NCBI GenBank assembly: GCA_964483155.1
Contig: CAZAAC010000013.1
Coordinates: forward strand, 1 to 54,885
DNA: 54,885 nucleotides
Reading direction: 5' to 3'
From: JAAYYM01 sp964483155
Lineage (GTDB): Bacteria; Bacillota; Clostridia; Lachnospirales; Lachnospiraceae
The position numbers were made by a program, and so were the translations under genes. Shown piece after piece: positions 41,562-50,878 of this stretch. Positions within the stretch are counted from its first letter, which is position 1, and each line of letters begins with the position of its first letter. Under the pieces are notes generated by a model. The model ran no database searches. It saw only the letters and a list, made by a program, of their open reading frames with translations, and was not told the origin of the DNA.

Positions 41562-42485
41562 CTACTCGATTTTCATCTCTCCCCAGATCAGACTATGCCA
41601 ATGTTCTATTTCCTCCTCCGTCATAAAACCTCTTGAAGAACCAACAAATCCTATCTTATAAGAGGCAAATAAAATTGCATTTTTAATTGCATGAATCGGC
41701 TCTCCCGTTTTTAAATAGAAATGCAGAAAACATGAAAACAATGCTTCTCCGGCACCCACTGTATTGACTACTTCATTTGTCTTAACTGTATTATAATGTA
41801 CCAGAATATTATCCTTTTTTGAATAAATAATCAGACCCTTTTCACCTTGTCCGAGAATAATAATCTCATTACCAAACTCTTCTGCCAGCTTCTTAACGAA
41901 ATCGTACGAGGAATCCACGATGTTATCATCGCCGATATATACAATATCAGCAACACGCAACATATCCTCATTAAATTTAACCTTATCCTCAGAAAAACCA
42001 CGGAAATTAACTGCCAGTGTTTTCCCCATTTCCTTGGTTTTTATCGCTAGTGGCTTACAAAAATTTGCATTTGCCAGAACCACCATATCTGCTGTCTTTA
42101 TTTCTTCTTCAAAGACATCTATATGATACACAAACTCATGTATATCCTTAATGTCTTCAAATATCTGCTGTCTTCTCGAACCATCATACAAAATAGTTGC
42201 GGTTGGTGTGCTCTTCAGAACATTTAATATAAATCCTGTATTGACGTCCTGGCACATTCCATACACATTGACTAAATCCTTTTGTGAGTCCTTTCCAATC
42301 ATAGACATAAAAGTTACTTCATTACCCAGTGACTTAAGCGCCAGGCACTCATTGTATGCATCTCCACCGATATCTGTGAAAATAGAGTCTGATTTACTGG
42401 TAATCGGTGAATACTGTACTGGAATAGTATCCACTTGTACAATTGTCTCGACCTGAATGATTCCTGCCACTACAAATTTGCCCAT
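41562..42485 (-). CDS. PfkB-family carbohydrate kinase with altered catalytic motif
   Basis: The 307-residue protein has the ribokinase-like fold, with the N-terminal GGDAYNECLALKSLG glycine motif and a C-terminal anion-hole block. The family signature DTTGAGD reads NTVGAGE (241-247): the catalytic Asp is Glu and the leading Asp is Asn. Kinase activity may be changed or weak. Likely substrates in the family are sugars or nucleosides; none can be assigned. AGGAGGA-like sequence precedes the ATG, and it has a strong promoter of its own. It is upstream of uraA on the same strand. Confidence 0.85.
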   Translation of the reverse strand: MGKFVVAGIIQVETIVQVDTIPVQYSPITSKSDSIFTDIGGDAYNECLALKSLGNEVTFMSMIGKDSQKDLVNVYGMCQDVNTGFILNVLKSTPTATILYDGSRRQQIFEDIKDIHEFVYHIDVFEEEIKTADMVVLANANFCKPLAIKTKEMGKTLAVNFRGFSEDKVKFNEDMLRVADIVYIGDDNIVDSSYDFVKKLAEEFGNEIIILGQGEKGLIIYSKKDNILVHYNTVKTNEVVNTVGAGEALFSCFLHFYLKTGEPIHAIKNAILFASYKIGFVGSSRGFMTEEEIEHWHSLIWGEMKIE

Positions 42486-42549
42486 CTTATTCCTCCACCG
42501 TTTTCGTCACACTATTGCATTAATATATTTGTTTTATACTACTAACAAA

Positions 42550-42578
42550 ATTATACTCTTTTTTTCTTTTTATATCAA
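42550..42578 (-). promoter_or_regulatory. Sigma-A promoter of the pfkB-type gene
   Basis: On the minus strand, -35 TTGATA (42573-42578) and a perfect -10 TATAAT (42550-42555) are 17 bases apart. Confidence 0.8.
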
Positions 42579-42609
42579 GGAAATAGGAAAGATAACAAAC
42601 ACTTTTTAC

Positions 42610-42660
42610 TTGATTATTACAACACTTTATGTTAACATTGTACTTGACTTGAAAGGTCAA
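42610..42660 (+). promoter_or_regulatory. Probable tetR promoter with downstream inverted repeat
   Basis: -35 TTGATT (42610-42615) and -10 TAACAT (42633-42638) are 17 bases apart. Just downstream lies TTGAC (42644-42648) and GTCAA (42656-42660), a short inverted repeat followed by six T. It may be the operator of the TetR protein; the stem is too short to be a confident terminator. Confidence 0.45.
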
Positions 42661-42698
42661 TTTTTTGTACGGGTTTTGCTGAAAGGTAGGATATATCT

Positions 42699-43334
42699 AT
42701 GAATCAAAAATTCTTCGATATAAAAAAAGAAAGACAGGATGCTATTATCAACGCCTCCTTACGGACATTTAGTGAGGACGGATACAAACGTGCGAGTACA
42801 GATGTCATTGTACGCCGTGCCGGTATTTCGAAAGGTCTGCTATTCCATTACTTTATCAGTAAAAAAGGATTATATTCGTTTATCTATGATTATAGTGTAA
42901 GATTTATGTCTTTAGAGCTGACCCAATCAGTCAAAAAAGACGAAAAGGATTTTTTTGAGTTGATTCGTCAGATTGAATATGCGAAAACAAGAGTGATGAA
43001 AAATTATCCCTACATGGAAAAATTCCTCAATGGAATTAAGTTTGAAAAACATCCTGATGCGCTCGCCGCATTGCGGGAAGGTGAAAAAGAGAATGCAATG
43101 GAGCAAATTTATAATGGGCTCTATAGACAGACAGATCTCACCAAATTTCAGGATCGAATAGATATTAAGAAGGTTATCCATATCCTAAATTGGTGTTCGG
43201 AGGGCTTTATGAGAGAAGCTTTTGAGTCAGATCCAGATATGGACGATATGAATGTTGAATATGCAAAATATATAAAGATGTTACGTGATCATCTATACAG
43301 ACCAGAATTCATCAAAAAGAAAGACGAAGAATAA
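42699..43334 (+). CDS. TetR-family transcriptional regulator
   Basis: The N-terminal helix-turn-helix is clear: RQDAIINASLRTFSEDGYKRASTDVIVRRAGISKGLLFHYFISKKGLY (about 9-57). The C-terminal helical ligand domain is of no recognised subtype. AAAGGTAGG precedes the ATG. It is the only plus-strand gene between the minus-strand pfkB-type and purH genes, and no efflux or lipid gene is adjacent, so the target is unknown apart from probable autoregulation. Confidence 0.9.
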   Translation: MNQKFFDIKKERQDAIINASLRTFSEDGYKRASTDVIVRRAGISKGLLFHYFISKKGLYSFIYDYSVRFMSLELTQSVKKDEKDFFELIRQIEYAKTRVMKNYPYMEKFLNGIKFEKHPDALAALREGEKENAMEQIYNGLYRQTDLTKFQDRIDIKKVIHILNWCSEGFMREAFESDPDMDDMNVEYAKYIKMLRDHLYRPEFIKKKDEE

Positions 43335-43348
43335 ATCTAAAAAACATA

Positions 43349-43392
43349 AAGAGGGCGGATGCAGAATCAATCAATTTTGCATCCGCCCTCTT
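43349..43392 (-). terminator. Strong intrinsic terminator after purH
   Basis: Perfect arms of 15 bases, AAGAGGGCGGATGCA (43349-43363) and its complement (43378-43392), enclose a 14-base loop. On the minus strand the stem is followed by TATGTTTTTT. It lies 9 bases past the purH stop and may also stop tetR transcripts. Confidence 0.85.
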
Positions 43393-43401
43393 ACTATTCT
43401 A

Positions 43402-45000
43402 TTAATGCTTAAAATGTCTCATACCTGTAAATACCATCGTCATCCCGTATTCGTCACACTTATCAATCGATAACTGGTCTCTCATCGCGCCACCTGGCTG
43501 TATGATTGCTTTGATGCCCGCTCTGTGTGCTTCTTCTACGATATCACTAAATGGGAAAAACGCATCTGATGCCAGTACGGCATCCTTTGTCACGCCCGCT
43601 CCAAAAAACTCCTCGGCATGCTCTATACTCTGTTTGGTTGGCCAGATACGATTAACCTGACCAGGCCCTATTCCGATCGTACTCTTATTCTTCGTGATGG
43701 TAATGCCGTTAGACTTCACAAATTTGACTACCTTCATACCAAACTTCATCTCTTCGATCTGCTCTGCAGTCGGCTGTGTCTTTGTCACTACCCTCCAGCC
43801 ATCTTCGCGATATAACTCCGCATCGATCGTCTGTACGATTAGTCCACCATTTACTTTTTTCATATCATATGCATGCACATCCTGAGGAACTTCGATATCC
43901 TTTAGTTCCAGCACACGAATATTTTTCTTTTCGCAGAGCAGCTCCATCGCTTCCTTCTCATAGGAAGGTGCTACGACTACCTCTAGAAATATCTCATGCA
44001 TTTCTTCTGCCATCTGCTTTGTCACTTTACGATTGACCACGACAATGCCTCCATAAATCGAAGTCTTGTCTGTCTCAAACGCTTTACGCCAAGCCTTATA
44101 AATAGCCTCGCTCTCTGTCGAACAAGAGTCTCCTGCCACTTCATTGCCAATCGCGACACTTCCTACACCACATGGATTTCCATGCTTGCAGGCCACGACT
44201 GTTGGCTCACTAAATTCTTTCAGAAGCTCAAGTGCACCATTTGTATCATTGATATTATTAAATGATAATTCTTTACCATTATGCTGTACCGCATCTACCA
44301 AAGAACCTTTTTGTTTACCGATTTGTCTATAAAAGGCTGCCTGCTGATGTGGGTTCTCACCATATCGCATATCCTGCACCTTTTCGAAGGTCATCGTCAA
44401 GGTTTCTGGGAAAGAGTAGTCTTCTCTTTGCTTCCGCAGATAATCGCAAATCATAGTATCATAATTGCTTGTATGGGTAAATACCTTCTGCATCAGGTAA
44501 AACTTAGTCTCCAGAGATACACTGCCGCCTGCTTTCAGTTCGCCCAGTACTTTCTCATAGTCGGCCGGATCTGTCACGACAGCAACATCCTGATAATTCT
44601 TCGCCGCACTTCGCAACATAGTAGGACCGCCAATATCAATATTTTCAATGGCTTCTGCTCTGGTTACACCCTCCTTCATAATAGTAGCTTTAAAAGGATA
44701 TAGATTTACAAATACAAAATCTATCGTCTCCACTTGCAGTTCTTTTAATTGACTCATATGGTCTGAATTATTTCTGATTGCCAGCAATCCTGCATGTACC
44801 TTAGGATGCAATGTCTTGACTCTTCCATCGAGACATTCTGGAAATCCTGTTAATTCAGAAATTTCAATTGCTGGGATACCTTCCTCCCTTAGCTTAGAAT
44901 AAGTACCGCCCGTTGAGATAATCTCTACGCCGATACTCACTAATTCTCTGGCAAGCTCCACGATACCCGTCTTGTCAGAAACACTGATTAATGCTCTCAT
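43402..45000 (-). CDS. purH: Bifunctional AICAR formyltransferase / IMP cyclohydrolase
   Basis: PurH carries out the last two steps of IMP synthesis in the cytoplasm. The N-terminal cyclohydrolase part (about 1-195) has RALISVSDKTGI, ISTGGTYSKL and GRVKTLHPKVHAGLL. The C-terminal transformylase part has MRYGENPHQQAAFYR, CKHGNPCGVG and VLASDAFFPFSD. At 532 residues it is full length. It lies 24 bases after the GGDEF-EAL gene on the same strand, with GGAGG about 10 bases before the ATG, and ends at a strong terminator. No other pur gene is in the window except guaB 3.6 kb upstream. Confidence 0.96.
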   Translation of the reverse strand: MRALISVSDKTGIVELARELVSIGVEIISTGGTYSKLREEGIPAIEISELTGFPECLDGRVKTLHPKVHAGLLAIRNNSDHMSQLKELQVETIDFVFVNLYPFKATIMKEGVTRAEAIENIDIGGPTMLRSAAKNYQDVAVVTDPADYEKVLGELKAGGSVSLETKFYLMQKVFTHTSNYDTMICDYLRKQREDYSFPETLTMTFEKVQDMRYGENPHQQAAFYRQIGKQKGSLVDAVQHNGKELSFNNINDTNGALELLKEFSEPTVVACKHGNPCGVGSVAIGNEVAGDSCSTESEAIYKAWRKAFETDKTSIYGGIVVVNRKVTKQMAEEMHEIFLEVVVAPSYEKEAMELLCEKKNIRVLELKDIEVPQDVHAYDMKKVNGGLIVQTIDAELYREDGWRVVTKTQPTAEQIEEMKFGMKVVKFVKSNGITITKNKSTIGIGPGQVNRIWPTKQSIEHAEEFFGAGVTKDAVLASDAFFPFSDIVEEAHRAGIKAIIQPGGAMRDQLSIDKCDEYGMTMVFTGMRHFKH

Positions 45001-45024
45001 CCCTCATTCTCCTCCTTATATCAT

Positions 45025-47688
45025 TTAATCATTCACATACTTATCCTCAAACATAACCAGAGGCATAGGCCTGTCAAAATAATAGCCTTGTACAAGCCTT
45101 ACGTTCATATTTTCCATTACTTTATATTGCTCATATGTCTCAATGCCTTCTACACAGATCTTAACACCAATTGCTGATGCTAATTCTCCTACCATCTTAA
45201 TAAACGACTGTGAATACTGGTTTTCTGCTAAATCAGATACAAAACTCTGGTCAACCTTAATTACATCCAGCGGCATTTCTCTGATATGATTTAAGGAAGA
45301 ATAGCCCGTTCCAAAATCATCCAGTGCAATACGCACACCTAATTTCTTAATGTTACTCAATATTTCCTTCATACGCGCCATGTCGTTAATGGCAAGGCTC
45401 TCTGTCACTTCAAGCGTTAAATTTCTCGGATTGACACCGGTTTGTTCCAGCGTGTCTGCAATCGTCTCTACAATATCACTCTGTAACAATTGCACTACAG
45501 ATAAATTAACATTTACTTTATAATAAGGATGTCCTGACTCATTCCAATTCTTACATGCTTTACAAGCCTCCTGCAGCACATAATTTCCAATCGGATTGAT
45601 CAGCCCCAGATACTCTGCCAATGGAATAAAATCTGCAGGTGAAACAAAACCCAGCTCTGAAGAATTCCAACGAATCAACGCTTCTGCACCAGTACAAGGC
45701 ATACCTTCCTTACGGATATCTATAATAGGCTGATAATATACTTCAAACTCTTTGTAATTATCTGCAGTGGCATCACGCATATTTTTTTCCATATCCAGAC
45801 GCTTATTAGACTGTGAATCCACATCATCAGCATAATAGGCGGTACGATTTTTACCACTTTTCTTCGCCTCATACATCGCGATATCAGCTTTTTTGATCAA
45901 ATCCTGTACGGTTTCTCCTTCATCAGGAAATGTGACAATACCCATACTCGTCGTACAATAATAATCTGCACCCTTTAAGAACCATGGTTTATTAAATACG
46001 ATCTTGATTTCCTCTATGATTTTCTCAAATTCTTTAAAGCTGCTCTCCGGTATGATAATAACGAATTCATCTCCACCCATACGATAGCAGGTATCTTCGA
46101 TTCCTGTAATACGTTGTAGGCTGTGCGAAATAGCCTTTAACAGAACATCACCATATTGATGTCCCAGACCATCATTGATATGCTTAAAATCGTCTAAATC
46201 CAAATAGAGCAGCGCACCTTTACCATTGCACTGTTTGGCTTCATCTACATAATGCACCAAATCGCGCTCACAGCACATACGGTTATAAAGCCCTGTCAGG
46301 AAATCATTGTTTGCCTGCTGCTCAATCTTTTGCTGATATAATTTTTTATCCGTAATATCAAATACGGCACAAAGTGATACTTTTCTGCCATCCACCCAAT
46401 GAATATAAGTATAATGCAAATCATACCATCTGCCTTTTGCCGTATGGCGCATTTCTAAATACGAGGAGCTGGTCTTTGATTTTCTTCCTTTATCTAAAAG
46501 GTCATTAATAGTGCCCTCTTTAATCTCGCTATCAAAAGTAGTTCTAAAAATTCTGTTTGCAAACAGTACTTCATCTGTCTCGATATCACGTACATATATT
46601 GCACTTCCTACATTATCCAGAATAGCTTCCAGCGAAGCATAAGAGCTCGCCAGCGAGTTCTTTTGGATGCGGCGTGTCAATATACTTTGTAAAATCTTCG
46701 TCACATCACCGAAGAATTTGATTTCACTTAATTCCCAGTCTTTTTCATGACGTCCTTCTGCAAAAAAAGTATACATTGCCACATTCCCATTTACGAAAAT
46801 AGGCATTGCAACCATCGCTTCCAGATTATATTCCTTCATTTTATCTCTGTCAGCTTCCGCTATTTTAGTTTTCGTAGAAATAACGACTACCTTTTCCGAT
46901 AATAAGGGAACTCTGCTGAAAGAAATAGACTTGATGCCATCAAGTAGAGACTCCACATTTTTGTTTTCCCACATTCCCAGGACATCTATTTTATCATTGT
47001 TTTTACTAGGTCTCATTACATAAGCATGGCTGATGTTGATAAATGTACCCGTCAGATTCAGGATATCATTTGCGATCTTCTCAAACCCTGCTTCACTTTC
47101 CAGTAACTGTACAACCTCCGTCATAATCTCACTTCTTCTAAGCTCATGACTCATCGCCTGTTCCGAGATTTTGCTTCTCGCAGACTCAAACGCTGCTCGT
47201 GCCGCTACTACTTTACTGTGAAATACCTGCATGGACATATTTCTAAGATAATCAATACTTTGTAAGAAACTTTTCTGATCTGTCATATGGGAAAAATTAA
47301 GTGCAGCACTTTTATCACTACTGTCGATATCCGAGATGATACCACAAATAAACCAGCTTATCACCGGTTTGCCCTCAATTTTTGTAGATACGCTTGCTAT
47401 TTTGATGTTGGAAAATTCTGTATCCTCTATGGCCTGTTCCTCAATAGAACTACCAGCCACACGATGAATCACTCCAACCAGATGTTTTTCACTTAATATG
47501 CTTAAAATTCTGCTTACTTCGTCAGGAGGTCCCGACATTTCCGTTATTCTTCTACCTTCGGCATCAACACAAAACAAGAAAATTTTAGCTAATGCTGCAA
47601 ACCCATCTTGCAGCTTCTGTAAGTCAGTGTGGTTGATTATGTTTGTTGCCACAAAAGAACCACGGCTCTGCCCATCCAAAGCCGCCAT
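45025..47688 (-). CDS. PocR-GAF-PAS-GGDEF-EAL cyclic-di-GMP turnover protein
   Basis: The 887-residue soluble protein has a PocR-type sensor (about 15-165), a GAF domain (about 195-340), a PAS domain (about 352-450), a GGDEF domain with intact GGDEF (538-542), and an EAL domain with intact EAL (669-671). EAL metal and catalytic residues N728, E760, D790, D791, K811, E848 and Q867 are all present. Both cyclase and phosphodiesterase activities are therefore possible. No RxxD inhibitory site is visible before GGDEF. No membrane helix is seen, so it should sense cytoplasmic signals. AAGGGAG lies eight bases before the ATG. It has its own promoter and runs into purH. Confidence 0.92.
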   Translation of the reverse strand: MAALDGQSRGSFVATNIINHTDLQKLQDGFAALAKIFLFCVDAEGRRITEMSGPPDEVSRILSILSEKHLVGVIHRVAGSSIEEQAIEDTEFSNIKIASVSTKIEGKPVISWFICGIISDIDSSDKSAALNFSHMTDQKSFLQSIDYLRNMSMQVFHSKVVAARAAFESARSKISEQAMSHELRRSEIMTEVVQLLESEAGFEKIANDILNLTGTFINISHAYVMRPSKNNDKIDVLGMWENKNVESLLDGIKSISFSRVPLLSEKVVVISTKTKIAEADRDKMKEYNLEAMVAMPIFVNGNVAMYTFFAEGRHEKDWELSEIKFFGDVTKILQSILTRRIQKNSLASSYASLEAILDNVGSAIYVRDIETDEVLFANRIFRTTFDSEIKEGTINDLLDKGRKSKTSSSYLEMRHTAKGRWYDLHYTYIHWVDGRKVSLCAVFDITDKKLYQQKIEQQANNDFLTGLYNRMCCERDLVHYVDEAKQCNGKGALLYLDLDDFKHINDGLGHQYGDVLLKAISHSLQRITGIEDTCYRMGGDEFVIIIPESSFKEFEKIIEEIKIVFNKPWFLKGADYYCTTSMGIVTFPDEGETVQDLIKKADIAMYEAKKSGKNRTAYYADDVDSQSNKRLDMEKNMRDATADNYKEFEVYYQPIIDIRKEGMPCTGAEALIRWNSSELGFVSPADFIPLAEYLGLINPIGNYVLQEACKACKNWNESGHPYYKVNVNLSVVQLLQSDIVETIADTLEQTGVNPRNLTLEVTESLAINDMARMKEILSNIKKLGVRIALDDFGTGYSSLNHIREMPLDVIKVDQSFVSDLAENQYSQSFIKMVGELASAIGVKICVEGIETYEQYKVMENMNVRLVQGYYFDRPMPLVMFEDKYVND

Positions 47689-47746
47689 ATAGTACTCCCT
47701 TCAAAAGTCATATGCCCTAACTTTTCATTTATTCTCCACCGTTTTT

Positions 47747-47775
47747 ATCATACACGATTACGAACAACTTTTCAA
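47747..47775 (-). promoter_or_regulatory. Sigma-A promoter of the GGDEF-EAL / purH unit
   Basis: On the minus strand, -35 TTGAAA (47770-47775) and -10 TATGAT (47747-47752) are 17 bases apart. It lies in the 96-base gap after the ABC-2 permease gene. Confidence 0.65.
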
Positions 47776-47784
47776 TCCTATCAA

Positions 47785-48552
47785 CTAAAATTTCTTTTTA
47801 TTAAAGGCAATCACGCCTGCTACGTTTGCCACTACCATATATAAGATTCCAATGATAACAATAAGAAGCACATTACGTTCTGGGTCTGCCGGATATGGCA
47901 ACAAACTAAAATTCTGTGAAATCAAATATGCACGTGCTGTCCTAAATACCGGCCACTCAAACGGTTCTGCTGCGAAGAACATAATAGCACGTGGAATCAG
48001 AAATGTTAAGAGAAAGAAGCTCACAAATGCTTTCTTTTTATTCTTCGTGATAAATAAACACATATTAGCGATAGAAATACCAGCCAGCCATAAAGGAAGA
48101 GCCAGACACATCTTCTGTAAGAAGTCTTCTACCACCCACCACTGCATCGTTCCATCACTAAATTGGAATACAGTCGTAGTCAACATTAAAATCACAAATG
48201 CAGCAATTAAAAAAAGGATTGCCACAATCAGGGAACTGATCAGCTTCGAGAAATAAATCTGTGTCCGATTCAGGTTTTTCGTAATATTATCCTTGATCCT
48301 CGGATTCGGATAAACCTTTCCAAATACAATATCTGTTATAAAAATACAGCTATAATAGGGTATAATAAAACACCACGTCGCATAATCAATAATATTATAC
48401 GCAAACGTACCATCATTGGTACCATATATCATTCTGAACCCAACAACGGCAACGTTAGCCAAAATACATAATCCAACGATTCCCAATAAATATGCCAGCG
48501 TATATCTCCTGCGCAATGCGATCTCAAGATTTCTAACAATATATTTTATCAT
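47785..48552 (-). CDS. ABC-2-type membrane permease without adjacent ATPase
   Basis: The 255-residue protein has six predicted helices with a first segment after a short N-terminal helix (YTLAYLLGIVGLCILANVAVV) and the layout of ABC-2 efflux permeases. Such proteins need an ATPase partner, but none is encoded next to it. It lies 34 bases after guaB and 96 bases before the GGDEF-EAL gene. AAAGGA lies 11 bases before the ATG. It may work with an ATPase encoded elsewhere; substrate unknown. Confidence 0.7.
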   Translation of the reverse strand: MIKYIVRNLEIALRRRYTLAYLLGIVGLCILANVAVVGFRMIYGTNDGTFAYNIIDYATWCFIIPYYSCIFITDIVFGKVYPNPRIKDNITKNLNRTQIYFSKLISSLIVAILFLIAAFVILMLTTTVFQFSDGTMQWWVVEDFLQKMCLALPLWLAGISIANMCLFITKNKKKAFVSFFLLTFLIPRAIMFFAAEPFEWPVFRTARAYLISQNFSLLPYPADPERNVLLIVIIGILYMVVANVAGVIAFNKKKF

Positions 48553-48586
48553 AAAAATATAAATCCTTTCTAACGCTTATAAAAAA

Positions 48587-50044
48587 TTAATTATCATCTA
48601 CCGAATAGTTTGGTGCTTCTTTTGTAATATGAATATCATGTGGATGGCTTTCCTTCAGGGAAGCAGCTGATATTTTCACAAATTTTCCATTCTGCTTCAA
48701 ATCCTCTATGGTAGGTGCTCCACAATAACCCATACCTGAACGAAGTCCTCCAACCAACTGAAAAATCGTGTCCTCGACAGAGCCCTTATAGGCAACACGA
48801 CCCTCGACGCCTTCTGGCACGAGCTTCTTTGCATCTAGCTGGAAGTATCTGTCCTTGCTTCCGTTCTCCATCGCTGATATAGAACCCATCCCGCGATATA
48901 CCTTATATTTTCTTCCCTGAAACAATTCAAATGTTCCTGGACTTTCATCACATCCTGCAAAAATACTACCAAGCATACATACATTTCCACCTGCTGCAAT
49001 TGCTTTTGTAATATCTCCGGAATACTTTATTCCACCATCAGCAATAACTGGAATTCCATATTCCTTTGCCACTTCATAGGCACTCATGATCGCCGTAACC
49101 TGTGGGACACCAATCCCTGCCACTACACGCGTGGTACAAATGGAGCCTGGTCCAATCCCTACTTTAACAGCATCTACACCTGCCTCAATCAGCGCCTTCG
49201 TACCCTCTCCTGTAGCCACATTTCCTGCAATCAACTGTAAATCAGGATAAGCTTCTTTCACCATTCTGACACAATTCAGCACGTTTTCAGAATGTCCATG
49301 TGCAGAATCGAGAACAACGACATCCACCTTTGCTTTTACAAGTGCTTCAACACGCTCGAGAATATTTGCTGTAATACCAACAGCAGCGCCACAGAGCAAT
49401 CTTCCCTGCGCATCCTTGGCAGAATCAGGATATTTAATTTGTTTTTCAATATCCTTTATGGTAATTAACCCTTTCAGATTAAAGTCCTTATCTACAATAG
49501 GAAGCTTCTCTTTTCTTGCCTTCGCCAGTATCTGCTTTGCTTCTTCTATTGTGATGCCTTCCAAAGCCGTAATCAGGCCCTCTGAAGTCATGGATTCTTT
49601 TATTTTTTTACTAAAATCTGTTTCGAATTTTAAGTCACGATTTGTGATGATACCGACCAGCTTTTTGCCTTCGGTGATAGGAACGCCGGATATTCTGAAT
49701 TTACTCATTAAATGATCCGCATCTTCGAGTGTATGCTCCGGTGATAATGAAAAAGGATCTGTAATAACGCCATTCTCTGAACGTTTCACCTTATCTACTT
49801 CTTCTGACTGTTCTTCTGCTGACATGTTCTTATGAATAATACCGATTCCACCCTGTCTCGCCATAGCAATAGCCATACGGTGCTCTGTAACAGTATCCAT
49901 CCCCGCGCTCATCATCGGTATGTTAAGTTTAATCTTTTTTGTCAGGTATGTTGTTAAATCCACCTGATTCCCGATCACCTTTGAATACGAAGGTACCAGC
50001 AATACGTCATCAAAGGTAATTCCTTCACTCACTATCCGACTCAT
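48587..50044 (-). CDS. guaB: Inosine-5'-monophosphate dehydrogenase
   Basis: GuaB oxidises IMP to XMP, the committed step to GTP, in the cytoplasm. The 485-residue protein has the barrel start GITFDDVLLVPSYS, two CBS domains (about 95-210) and the catalytic loop GPGSICTTRVVAGIGVPQ with the active Cys. The flap region follows with KYKVYRGMGS. The ATG at 50044 has GGAGG eight bases upstream; the longer frame from 50065 is not supported. It has a strong promoter and leads into the ABC-2 permease gene. Confidence 0.97.
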   Translation of the reverse strand: MSRIVSEGITFDDVLLVPSYSKVIGNQVDLTTYLTKKIKLNIPMMSAGMDTVTEHRMAIAMARQGGIGIIHKNMSAEEQSEEVDKVKRSENGVITDPFSLSPEHTLEDADHLMSKFRISGVPITEGKKLVGIITNRDLKFETDFSKKIKESMTSEGLITALEGITIEEAKQILAKARKEKLPIVDKDFNLKGLITIKDIEKQIKYPDSAKDAQGRLLCGAAVGITANILERVEALVKAKVDVVVLDSAHGHSENVLNCVRMVKEAYPDLQLIAGNVATGEGTKALIEAGVDAVKVGIGPGSICTTRVVAGIGVPQVTAIMSAYEVAKEYGIPVIADGGIKYSGDITKAIAAGGNVCMLGSIFAGCDESPGTFELFQGRKYKVYRGMGSISAMENGSKDRYFQLDAKKLVPEGVEGRVAYKGSVEDTIFQLVGGLRSGMGYCGAPTIEDLKQNGKFVKISAASLKESHPHDIHITKEAPNYSVDDN

Positions 50045-50115
50045 TTCATTTTCCTCCTGTGTCAATCGACTACATATAATAATAAGAACTATTATTTTCG
50101 AAAGTATATCCTAGG

Positions 50116-50144
50116 ATTTTACCAAATCGCTTAGCTAATGTCAA
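50116..50144 (-). promoter_or_regulatory. Sigma-A promoter of guaB
   Basis: On the minus strand, a perfect -35 TTGACA (50139-50144) and -10 TAAAAT (50116-50121) are 17 bases apart. The leader is about 65 bases long and AT-rich. Confidence 0.8.
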
Positions 50145-50167
50145 TCAGTTAAAAGTCACATATATTT

Positions 50168-50671
50168 TTAGTATTCCCTCACTTTTCTTGGAAAAACCGT
50201 CTTAATGCACTTCAATAATGCAACATCGGGTTCCATGCAAAGTAACTCTACGCCATTTCCACCATTATAAACCAAAATATATTTATTCGCTTCCGGGTCC
50301 ATAGAAGAATAGTCCTTTATCTTAATACCTCTGCTCTTAAAGGAATCTAATTCATGAGAATTTTCAGGTGCGATAAACTCCATTTTATTTAAGTCTAATA
50401 CACAAAGCCTCTTTCTCTTCGCTTTATTCATGACCTTATCTATACTGATTTCCTTGTCCAGATAAAGATAATCAAACTCCAGATTCAGATTAGGAATCAA
50501 AAAATAGATTACTACGCAAAAAGCGATGGCAGGAATAAACATAATCGTCATACTCGAAAACAATGCCATAATCACACAAATCGCAGTCGCCCCATAAATC
50601 AATATCTTAAACACCGCATTGAGCGGACTTGGCTTTCTCGCAACTAAACACTCTACATAAGATTCATTCAT
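50168..50671 (-). CDS. Hypothetical two-helix membrane protein (DUF6106-like)
   Basis: The 167-residue protein has two adjacent membrane helices (about 19-60) and a C-terminal cytoplasmic domain with strands such as LNLEFDYLYLDKEISIDKVM and KRKRLCVLDLNKMEFIAPE. It resembles small clostridial DUF6106-type membrane proteins, but I am not sure of the family and no function is known. GGAG lies eight bases before the ATG. It stands upstream of guaB on the same strand; guaB has its own promoter. Confidence 0.7.
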   Translation of the reverse strand: MNESYVECLVARKPSPLNAVFKILIYGATAICVIMALFSSMTIMFIPAIAFCVVIYFLIPNLNLEFDYLYLDKEISIDKVMNKAKRKRLCVLDLNKMEFIAPENSHELDSFKSRGIKIKDYSSMDPEANKYILVYNGGNGVELLCMEPDVALLKCIKTVFPRKVREY

Positions 50672-50801
50672 GATTTCACTCCTTAAAATCTAATTTGTTT
50701 TATTAACATCAATATAGCAGATTTTTGTTTTTCTCACAACCCTTTACCCTGTAGAAATATGGAATTCACAGTTATTTAACAATTATTTCAGCGATTTCTG
50801 A

Positions 50802-50830
50802 TTGACTTCACACGATTAGGCAAGTATGCT
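50802..50830 (+). promoter_or_regulatory. Sigma-A promoter of the anchored-protein gene
   Basis: -35 TTGACT (50802-50807) and -10 TATGCT (50825-50830) are 17 bases apart on the plus strand, 49 bases before the start codon. Confidence 0.65.
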
Positions 50831-50878
50831 GATTAATATGCTATAAAATGTACTCAAAATCGAAAGGAAATACTGACT

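Noticed and set aside
44281..44703. Several open frames antisense to purH
   Set aside because: They are shadows of the conserved purH coding sequence and have no recognisable protein features.
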